Assembly: GCF_001375515.1 (NCBI RefSeq)
Contig: NZ_CTDX01000016.1
Span: forward strand, 186,001 to 250,000
Source: Bacillus kwashiorkori
GTDB lineage: Bacteria > Bacillota > Bacilli > Bacillales > Caldibacillaceae
Reading direction: 5' to 3'
Length of the DNA: 64,000 bases
The position numbers and the translations under genes were made by a program. Below the pieces are notes generated by a model that saw only the letters and a list, made by a program, of their open reading frames with translations, ran no database searches and was not told the DNA's origin. Positions 57,530 to 64,000 of the stretch are shown here, in pieces; the stretch's first letter is position 1; each line of letters begins with the position of its first letter.

Positions 57530-58972
57530 ATGGCCAAACCATCGTCGTTGAAATTTTCTCTAGAAGAAGCAGTTTGGTTTCGCAAAGGGGAAGAGATTGC
57601 AGATTTAGTTAGTTTGTCCTTAGAACCGAACGTTACGATCCAAGAATTAGATCATTATATATCTATTCGTGGAAGTTTAGAAATGAATGGGGAATATAAA
57701 AAAGTAGCTGAACAGGTGGATGATGACCACGGCTTCGCATTTTCAGGGCAAAAATATGTAAATGTAGAGGAATCAAGGGAAGTGGGCATTTATGAATTTA
57801 CGTATCAATTTCCTGTGGATATTACAATCCCGAAAACGCGAATAAAAAGTGTCGAAGAGTTGAATATTTTAATTGATTCCTTTGATTATAATATTCCGGA
57901 GCGGTCATGTTTGAAACTGTCTACCGATATTTCGATTCACGGAGTATATGAAGAAGATTATAGTTTTGATGATTGGGAAGACGAAAATGATAATGAAAGA
58001 TTAAATACGATGTTTCAGCCAGTGGAAAAGGAAACATCTTCTTTGGAAACGGAGACACCGGTAATCGATTTGAATGAGTCAGTCCTTCATCCACTAGATA
58101 ATTTTGAAGAAGAAACAGATGAAGAAAAGACATTTACTGTGGAAGCACGAAAGCAGTTTGAAAAACCGCACCAAGAAGCGGCAGACCATCATGTACCAAT
58201 TCAAGTGTTTTACCAGGAGGATGAAACGGAAGATAAGGGAGATATAGAAAGTGCGGCAAGTAATGATTCGAAAAACATTTGGTTAATTAGTAATAGTCCT
58301 TTGAAAAAAGCAGAATTTGTTGAGCGGGAGGAAGAAGAATCTAGCAGTTCCTCATCATCCAGTGAGGTAAATAATAGTGAGGCTATGAAAGAAATAAATA
58401 TTCCCGATGCGATCGGCCAGGAATTGGAGAGTGTTAAGTCGGTTGTAAGAGAAGAGACGCCATCTGTAATGGAAAATTTAGACATACCGCAATTGGAACA
58501 AAATGATGAAACAAATGAATTAAGAGCTGCTGAACAAGAAAAGGTAGTGAAAGAAGTAGCGGAAGTACGGAATAGCAATGAAAGCAATGAAAATGATACG
58601 GCTGACGAAATAAGTGAAAATACTCCAGCATTACAAAGAAAGGAACAAGAGCGTGCAGATGTAGTTGAGTTAGCGGATGTCAGATCAGAAAAAAATATTA
58701 AATACCAAGCACAGGAAAAATCAGAAGAATCTAGTGATGCCAGTATATCGTTAACAAAGTTTTTTGCGCGGAAAGAGGAAGAAAGGCCTGCTAAAATGCG
58801 AATGTATATCGTCCAAGGGGAAGACACATTAAGTGTAATTGCTGAACGTTACAACGTCAATCCTGCGCAAATTTTGCGAATGAATCAGCTAGAACCGAAT
58901 CAGGATGTATATGAGGGGCAAGTATTATATATTCCTGTTAAACGTGAAAAAGCGGCAACGAATGCAGACTAA
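57530..58972 (+). CDS. spoVID: Spore coat encasement morphogenetic protein SpoVID
   Basis: A 480-residue mother-cell protein that lets the coat spread around the forespore and recruits SafA. The N-terminal domain (SLKFSLEEAVWFRKGEEIADLVSLSLEPNVTI, ~1-150) matches SpoVID; a long acidic, serine-rich and probably disordered middle region (~155-415, including EEEESSSSSSSSEV) is followed by a C-terminal LysM domain (~425-470, VQGEDTLSVIAERYNVNPAQILRMN). ATG 57530 follows GAGGAGG. A SigE-like promoter lies 63 bases upstream. The middle part is poorly conserved in the family, so its length is not informative. Confidence 0.93.
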   Translation: MAKPSSLKFSLEEAVWFRKGEEIADLVSLSLEPNVTIQELDHYISIRGSLEMNGEYKKVAEQVDDDHGFAFSGQKYVNVEESREVGIYEFTYQFPVDITIPKTRIKSVEELNILIDSFDYNIPERSCLKLSTDISIHGVYEEDYSFDDWEDENDNERLNTMFQPVEKETSSLETETPVIDLNESVLHPLDNFEEETDEEKTFTVEARKQFEKPHQEAADHHVPIQVFYQEDETEDKGDIESAASNDSKNIWLISNSPLKKAEFVEREEEESSSSSSSSEVNNSEAMKEINIPDAIGQELESVKSVVREETPSVMENLDIPQLEQNDETNELRAAEQEKVVKEVAEVRNSNESNENDTADEISENTPALQRKEQERADVVELADVRSEKNIKYQAQEKSEESSDASISLTKFFARKEEERPAKMRMYIVQGEDTLSVIAERYNVNPAQILRMNQLEPNQDVYEGQVLYIPVKREKAATNAD

Positions 58973-59036
58973 TTTCTATTATCACATTGGGAAGCTTTAA
59001 AATTTAGTCATATGAGCAAGTTGAAATAAGATGCTT

Positions 59037-59069
59037 AACGAAACGGGTGTAGCTGCCCGTTTCGTTTCC
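59037..59069 (+). terminator. Terminator after spoVID
   Basis: AACGAAACGGG (59037-59047) pairs with CCCGTTTCGTT (59056-59066), 8-base loop, T and C follow. Confidence 0.78.
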
Positions 59070-59272
59070 TACTGTTAACAAACGAGTTACTCCAAGCGAG
59101 AAAACGAACGAAAAAGTAATTCTGAAATGATATGAGCCGATGCAAAAATATTCATACATTATACAACGGCACTCCATTTCTTCGTTTATTGACGATTGGG
59201 AGGAAAGAAAACAATTGGCGTTTTATAGAAGAAAGGTTGGCCAATGCTTCAATAAATCGGTGGTGGGTTACT

Positions 59273-60289
59273 GTGGAAAAAGGGTATCCGGAATGGTTGC
59301 TTTCCATTTTAAAAGAATACAATATTCGCCCGCGTTACGTAGAGCAGCACGGGAAAGTATATAAAATTTTTAGTAAAGACGATATATATGCGTTAAAAGA
59401 AATGAACGGGATGCGAGGGGTTCATTTTTTTCAACAGCTCCCATTTTTATATAAAAGAGGATTTCACCGTTTCGTACCTGTCTATCCTACGAAAACAGGA
59501 AATTATAGTGTAATAATGAATAACAGAGTTTATTATTTAATGCCATGGGTGGAAAGTGCATTACGAGACGATAGCGAACAGTCAAAACAGATGATGCGTG
59601 AGTTGGCAAAACTTCATACCTTAACAACTAAAGACATCACGGTGACAAAAGAAGCGGTGGAAGAGAATTTAGAACGTATCAATCAACAATGGAAAAGGGA
59701 ACTAACTTTATTAGAGGAATGGGTTGAACGGTGCGAAAACAAAGTATATATGTCTCCATTTGAATGGGAATTTGTTCAATATTATTTTGAAGTAAAAAAA
59801 GCCTTAGAGTATGCGGTCCGAACAATAAACCTTTGGGGTGAACAGGCAAAAGAAAACGATAAAGCACGAACCACTTTCATACACGGAAAGATTGCTCCAA
59901 ATCATTTTCTCCTCAACGAAAAAGGTTATGGATTTTTTATTAACTTAGAAAATAGTCGATATGCTTCTCCAATACACGATCTTTTACCATACTTATCGAA
60001 CAGACTAAGAACACATCCAAAACATTGTAACGAAACAATCGAGCTATTATTCACTTACTTAAAATATAACCCGCTGCGAAAAGAGGAAATGTTACTGTTA
60101 AAAAGCTACTTAGCCTACCCAGGTGACTTCCTTCAAATTGTTCGACAATATGATCGTAAAAAAATTATTAACCATGAACTAAGAATGACTAACCGTCTTC
60201 AAAAACGATTTTGGCATATAAAAAATATTGAGTATATCATTATGAAACTAGAGGAAATCGAGCATGCACAAGAAAATGCCCAAACGTAA
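59273..60289 (+). CDS. ysxE: CotS-like spore coat kinase homologue
   Basis: A protein of the CotS/YsxE spore-coat family, which has a protein-kinase-like fold (bacterial aminoglycoside-phosphotransferase type). Visible parts: YNIRPRYVEQHGKVYKIFSKDDIYALKEM, which is the N-lobe with a lysine, MPWVES as a hinge, and a degenerate catalytic loop FIHGKIAPNHFLL followed by FFINLENS in place of a normal DFE. The frame is open from ATG 59132, without a ribosome site; GTG at 59273 behind GGTGG gives 338 residues, the usual length. The N-terminal 47 codons are therefore doubtful. A hairpin separates it from spoVID, which it normally follows in one operon. Confidence 0.78.
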   Translation: MEKGYPEWLLSILKEYNIRPRYVEQHGKVYKIFSKDDIYALKEMNGMRGVHFFQQLPFLYKRGFHRFVPVYPTKTGNYSVIMNNRVYYLMPWVESALRDDSEQSKQMMRELAKLHTLTTKDITVTKEAVEENLERINQQWKRELTLLEEWVERCENKVYMSPFEWEFVQYYFEVKKALEYAVRTINLWGEQAKENDKARTTFIHGKIAPNHFLLNEKGYGFFINLENSRYASPIHDLLPYLSNRLRTHPKHCNETIELLFTYLKYNPLRKEEMLLLKSYLAYPGDFLQIVRQYDRKKIINHELRMTNRLQKRFWHIKNIEYIIMKLEEIEHAQENAQT

Positions 60290-60368
60290 CATGTCTCTTG
60301 AAATGTGCTCGAAAATCCACGCTTTTCTGTAAGAATGGACGGAATGGACATTAGAAAAACAAATAATG

Positions 60369-60404
60369 GCGGAGGCGGGCATGTCTCCGCTAAAATTTTT
60401 TTCT
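60369..60404. terminator. Terminator between ysxE and the leftward small gene
   Basis: GCGGAG (60369-60374) pairs with CTCCGC (60385-60390), followed by TAAAATTTTTTT. It sits between convergent genes. Confidence 0.75.
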
Positions 60405-60405
60405 T

Positions 60406-60597
60406 TTAAATGATTTCTAAATAAAAACCGACTGCTATCGCAACAAAAACAATTAATAATATGACATCAAAAGTGGTCGGTAATAGCAAAGTGCGAATAC
60501 CTTGGAAAATACAAAACGGAATGATGAGTTGGCTACTGACACTACGTACCGTTCGCAACCACGAAGGCAATAAAAATGGATTATATTTTTTCCGCAT
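60406..60597 (-). CDS. Small two-helix membrane protein, unknown
   Basis: A 63-residue protein starting MRKKYNPFLLPSWLRTV, with two hydrophobic stretches (SSQLIIPFCIFQGIRTLL and DVILLIVFVAIAVGFYLEII). ATG 60597 is 8 bases after GGGGGAG, a very strong ribosome site, which is the main reason to believe it; a TTG six bases upstream is too near that site. It lies between ysxE and valS and is convergent with ysxE. I do not recognise a function. Confidence 0.7.
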   Translation of the reverse strand: MRKKYNPFLLPSWLRTVRSVSSQLIIPFCIFQGIRTLLLPTTFDVILLIVFVAIAVGFYLEII

Positions 60598-60845
60598 GGA
60601 CAAATCTCCCCCTTTTTTTCAACTCATTCTCTCTATATATAAAGCTTAGAACGTCTGAACGAGCAATGATGAAATCCTCTTATTCCATCATATGTCCCAT
60701 TTTCGAAAATAATTATGAAAAGTCCTAATTCAGTTTATGCATGTTCTTATTAATAGTGAGAAAATACTGCTAAAGCAAAAAACACGAAATTCTTGTTGCA
60801 TAACAAGGATAAAGGTATATTTTTTGAATAAAATGTAGAAAATGA

Positions 60846-60875
60846 TTGACGAAACTTGAAATAATCTTATACAAT
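60846..60875 (+). promoter_or_regulatory. SigA promoter of valS
   Basis: TTGACG (60846-60851), 18-base spacer, TACAAT (60870-60875), just before the T-box leader. The stretch 60604-60845 holds nothing else that I recognise. Confidence 0.75.
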
Positions 60876-60889
60876 AATGAGTAAAATAA

Positions 60890-61182
60890 TGATTGCGATG
60901 ACAGGGAAGAGTACGGTAGTGAAAGCATACTAGAGAGGGAATGGCTGGTGGAACATTCCTATGTGAAACTATTGGAAGGTCGCCCTAGAGCTGCACTTGT
61001 GAACAAAACTTTTGTTTTCATTAGCAAGAGCCGGATGAAACCCGTTATCAAATGAAGTGCCGAATGTTGTTAGGCTAAATGATTTATTGTTAAAGAATCA
61101 ATTAGTCAAAACAGCATTCGTGAATAAAGGTGGTACCGCGAACAACTCCATTCGTCCTTTTTACGAGTGGGGTTGTTTTATT
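60890..61182 (+). ncRNA. T-box leader of valS (tRNA-Val sensing)
   Basis: The T-box AAAGGTGGTACCGCG is at 61126-61140 and the terminator follows at 61141-61182, with arms AACAACTCCATTCGT and ACGAGTGGGGTTGTT and a run of T. A candidate Val specifier GTC is at 60979-60981 in GGAAGGTCGCC. Uncharged tRNA-Val should stabilise the antiterminator. The 5' edge is approximate. Confidence 0.9.
61141..61182 (+). terminator. Regulated terminator of the valS T-box
   Basis: AACAACTCCATTCGT (61141-61155) pairs with ACGAGTGGGGTTGTT (61163-61177) with a few G-U pairs, followed by TTATTTTT. Confidence 0.88.
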
Positions 61183-61250
61183 TTTCGTAAAAAATTTCAG
61201 GTACCTAAAATGTAAGCACGAATTCCGAATTTATAAGGAGGTAAATTTTT

Positions 61251-63899
61251 ATGACAGAACAACAATCTATTTCTATGCCGTCCAAATACAGTCCGAATGC
61301 GATTGAAAAAGGTCGCTATGAATGGTGGGTAAAGGGAAAGTTTTTCGAGGCCAAAAATGATGAATCGAAGCAACCGTATTCGATCGTCATTCCACCACCA
61401 AACGTAACAGGAAAATTGCATTTAGGACATGCGTGGGATACGACTTTACAAGACATTATTACGAGAATGAAACGAATGCAAGGTTATGATGTATTATGGC
61501 TTCCTGGAATGGACCACGCTGGGATTGCCACACAAGCGAAAGTAGAGGAAAAACTGCGCAGCGAAGGAAAATCCCGTTATGATTTAGGAAGGGAAAAATT
61601 CCTCGAAGAAACGTGGAAGTGGAAAGAGGAATATGCTACCCATATTCGGGAACAGTGGGCAAAACTAGGTCTTGGCCTTGATTATAGTCGCGAGCGCTTT
61701 ACTTTAGATGAAGGTTTATCGAAAGCAGTAAGAGAAGTTTTTGTTTCCCTTTATAATAAAGGACTAATATATCGTGGCGAATATATTATTAACTGGGATC
61801 CAGCAACAAAGACAGCTCTTTCTGATATTGAAGTTATTTATAAAGATGTGCAAGGTGCATTTTATCATATGAGATATCCGCTAAAAGACGGCAGTGGCTA
61901 TATTGAAATTGCCACGACTCGTCCAGAAACGATGCTCGGTGACACAGCTGTTGCCGTTCATCCGGATGATGAACGTTACAAACAATTAATTGGTAAAACG
62001 GTAGTATTACCAATTGTCGGCAGGGAAATTCCGATTATTGCCGATATTTTCGTTGAGATGGAATTTGGTTCTGGAGCTGTAAAAATTACCCCTGCTCACG
62101 ATCCAAACGACTTTGAAGTAGGGAATCGCCATCAATTAGAACGCGTTCTCGTTATGAATGAAGACGGAACGATGAACGAAAGAGCGGGCAAATACGAAGG
62201 TATGGACCGCTTTGAATGCCGCAAACAAATTGTAAAAGATTTGCAAGACTTAGGTGTCCTTATTAAAATTGAGGAACATTTACATTCTGTTGGTCACTCA
62301 GAACGGAGCGGTGCTGTAGTTGAACCTTACCTTTCTACTCAATGGTTTGTAAAAATGAAACCATTGGCAGAAGCAGCGATTGCTTTACAAAATTCAAAAG
62401 ATAAAGTTCAGTTCGTTCCTGAGCGATTTGAAAAAACATATTTACATTGGATGGAAAATATCCGCGATTGGTGTATTTCGAGACAACTTTGGTGGGGTCA
62501 CCGAATTCCAGCTTGGTATCATAAAGAGACTGGAGAAGTATTTGTCGGTCATGAAGCACCGGCAGATAGCGAAAATTGGGAACAAGACTCCGACGTTCTT
62601 GATACGTGGTTTAGCTCTGCATTATGGCCATTTTCAACAATGGGCTGGCCAGACGAACAGGCAAACGACTTTCAAAGATATTATCCGACAAACTGCTTAG
62701 TAACTGGTTATGATATTATCTTTTTCTGGGTATCACGGATGATTTTCCAAGGACTTGAATTTACTAGTAAAAGACCATTTGATGATGTGCTTATTCACGG
62801 TCTCGTTCGTGACTCACAAGGTCGAAAAATGAGTAAATCGTTAGGAAATGGTGTCGATCCGATGGAAGTAATTGACCAATATGGAGCAGATTCTTTACGC
62901 TACTTCTTGTCAACTGGTTCTTCTCCAGGTCAAGACTTGCGCTACAGTACAGAAAAAGTGGAATCGATTTGGAATTTTGCAAACAAAATATGGAATGCGT
63001 CTCGATTCGCATTGATGAACATGGACGGCTTAAAATATGAAGAAATCGATTTATCCGGTGAAAAATCTGTTGCCGATAAATGGATTTTAACTCGATTAAA
63101 CGAAACAATCGAAACAGTAACAAAACTAGCAGATAAATATGAATTTGGCGAAGTTGGCCGTGCCTTATACAATTTTATTTGGGATGACTTCTGTGATTGG
63201 TACATCGAAATGGCAAAACTTCCGCTATATGGGGAAGATGAAGTTGCGAAAAAAACAACACGCTCCATATTAGCCTATGTACTCGATCAAACGATGCGGT
63301 TATTACATCCGTTCATGCCGTTTATTACCGAGGAAATATGGCAAAACTTACCACACAGCGGAGAATCCATTACCGTTGCTTCATGGCCGACTGTGCGGGA
63401 AGAGCTTAGTGATACGAAAGCTGCAGAAGATATGAAATTGCTCGTTGAAATTATTCGCGCTGTTCGGAATATCCGTGCGGAAGTAAATACACCAATGAGC
63501 AAAAAAATTACGATGTACGTGAAAGCTACTGACGAAAATGTTTTAAATACATTAAATACAAATCGGATGTATGTAGAAAGATTTTGTAACCCAGATGAAT
63601 TAACAATTGATCTGGACGTGGCTGCTCCTGAGAAGGCGATGACCGCTGTTGTTACAGGTGCAGAAATCTTCCTACCATTGGAAGGGCTTATTAATATAGA
63701 TGAGGAAATCGCCCGGTTAGAAAAAGAACTCGATAAACTCAATAAAGAAGTTGATCGTGTTCAAAAGAAACTGGGCAATGAAAAATTTGTTGCAAAAGCA
63801 CCGGAAAAAGTTGTTGAAGAAGAGCGGGCAAAGGAAAAAGACTATTTGGAAAAACGCTCTCTCGTTCAATCACGATTAAATGAATTGAAAAGTATGTAG
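61251..63899 (+). CDS. valS: Valyl-tRNA synthetase
   Basis: An 882-residue class I synthetase that charges tRNA-Val and edits threonine. The HIGH motif is HLGH at residues 57-60 ([13 protein letters not shown]), the KMSKS loop is at ~526-530 ([11 protein letters not shown]), and the editing domain lies between ([32 protein letters not shown]). A C-terminal coiled coil ([24 protein letters not shown]) is typical of bacterial ValS. ATG 61251 follows GGAGG. It is controlled by the T-box leader. The last 100 bases of the window hold no further gene start. Confidence 0.98.
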   Translation: MTEQQSISMPSKYSPNAIEKGRYEWWVKGKFFEAKNDESKQPYSIVIPPPNVTGKLHLGHAWDTTLQDIITRMKRMQGYDVLWLPGMDHAGIATQAKVEEKLRSEGKSRYDLGREKFLEETWKWKEEYATHIREQWAKLGLGLDYSRERFTLDEGLSKAVREVFVSLYNKGLIYRGEYIINWDPATKTALSDIEVIYKDVQGAFYHMRYPLKDGSGYIEIATTRPETMLGDTAVAVHPDDERYKQLIGKTVVLPIVGREIPIIADIFVEMEFGSGAVKITPAHDPNDFEVGNRHQLERVLVMNEDGTMNERAGKYEGMDRFECRKQIVKDLQDLGVLIKIEEHLHSVGHSERSGAVVEPYLSTQWFVKMKPLAEAAIALQNSKDKVQFVPERFEKTYLHWMENIRDWCISRQLWWGHRIPAWYHKETGEVFVGHEAPADSENWEQDSDVLDTWFSSALWPFSTMGWPDEQANDFQRYYPTNCLVTGYDIIFFWVSRMIFQGLEFTSKRPFDDVLIHGLVRDSQGRKMSKSLGNGVDPMEVIDQYGADSLRYFLSTGSSPGQDLRYSTEKVESIWNFANKIWNASRFALMNMDGLKYEEIDLSGEKSVADKWILTRLNETIETVTKLADKYEFGEVGRALYNFIWDDFCDWYIEMAKLPLYGEDEVAKKTTRSILAYVLDQTMRLLHPFMPFITEEIWQNLPHSGESITVASWPTVREELSDTKAAEDMKLLVEIIRAVRNIRAEVNTPMSKKITMYVKATDENVLNTLNTNRMYVERFCNPDELTIDLDVAAPEKAMTAVVTGAEIFLPLEGLINIDEEIARLEKELDKLNKEVDRVQKKLGNEKFVAKAPEKVVEEERAKEKDYLEKRSLVQSRLNELKSM

Positions 63900-64000
63900 T
63901 AACGGGGCTGTATTTGGACTAGACGTATAAATGAAAAAAGAGTATAACTGTATTAAAGGCATAAAGTTATTTCCTAATTGGATATAATGATTGGCTGTCC

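Noticed and set aside
58210..58827. 205-codon minus-strand frame in spoVID
   Set aside because: It is a shadow of the acidic, serine-rich middle of spoVID; no ribosome site and no family likeness.

Overview
The window is a stretch of the core chromosome of an AT-rich, endospore-forming Gram-positive bacterium of the Bacillaceae. The evidence is gene order and gene content. The run ysdC-sspI-ysgA-pheST-zapA-cvpA-polX-mutS2-yshE-lcfA-fadR-fadB-etfBA-trxA-uvrC-lysC-yslB-sdhCAB-gerE-racE-gerM-rph-rdgB-ysnB-tig-clpX-lonB-lonA-engB-hemAXCDBL-spoVID-ysxE-valS follows the arrangement known from Bacillus subtilis, and spore genes (sspI, gerE, gerM, lonB, spoVID, ysxE) are scattered through it. There is no rRNA, so the genus cannot be read from the window. 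Most ribosome-binding sites are strong (GGAGG-like) and TTG or GTG starts are common.

Layout. 1-2000 (minus strand): an exporter ABC gene cut by the window edge, behind a MarR regulator with a clear promoter/operator. 2050-3204: ysdC. 3205-6875: a sugar-type ABC importer (binding lipoprotein and two permeases, no ATPase) that looks inserted relative to the B. subtilis order. 6878-9017: a metallo-beta-lactamase-fold hydrolase, sspI and ysgA. 9106-13201: T-box-controlled pheST. 13451-18928: cell division, DNA repair and membrane genes. 19528-24899: fatty-acid degradation and electron transfer, with a FadR operator. 25156-29090: trxA, uvrC and lysine-riboswitch-controlled lysC, with an internal start for the beta subunit. 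29248-33237: yslB and the succinate dehydrogenase operon. 33298-39140: a thioesterase behind a second FadR-like operator, then gerE, a MarR gene, racE, gerM, rph, rdgB and ysnB. 39472-39895: two tRNA-Arg genes. 40063-49481: ysoA, trigger factor and the ClpX/LonB/LonA proteolysis block with engB. 49990-57131: a small membrane protein and the hemAXCDBL operon making uroporphyrinogen III precursors. 57530-60603: spore coat genes and a small membrane gene. 60846-63899: T-box-controlled valS.

The genes work as well-known units: charging of Phe and Val tRNAs under T-box control, aspartate-family lysine supply under L-box control, fatty-acid beta-oxidation feeding EtfAB and the respiratory chain (SdhCAB), the tetrapyrrole pathway from glutamyl-tRNA, protein quality control, and sporulation/germination functions.

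I looked for an undescribed system on both strands and did not find one. There are no mobile elements, CRISPR arrays, phage genes, defence islands or unexplained gene clusters. The points most worth checking are regulatory: a perfect 38-bp palindrome containing a FadR-like operator in front of the ysmA thioesterase; the FadR operator lying between lcfA and fadR; the MarR operator over its own -10 box; a PerR-like box before hemA; the missing rnhC and ilv-leu genes; and a few very small possible genes.
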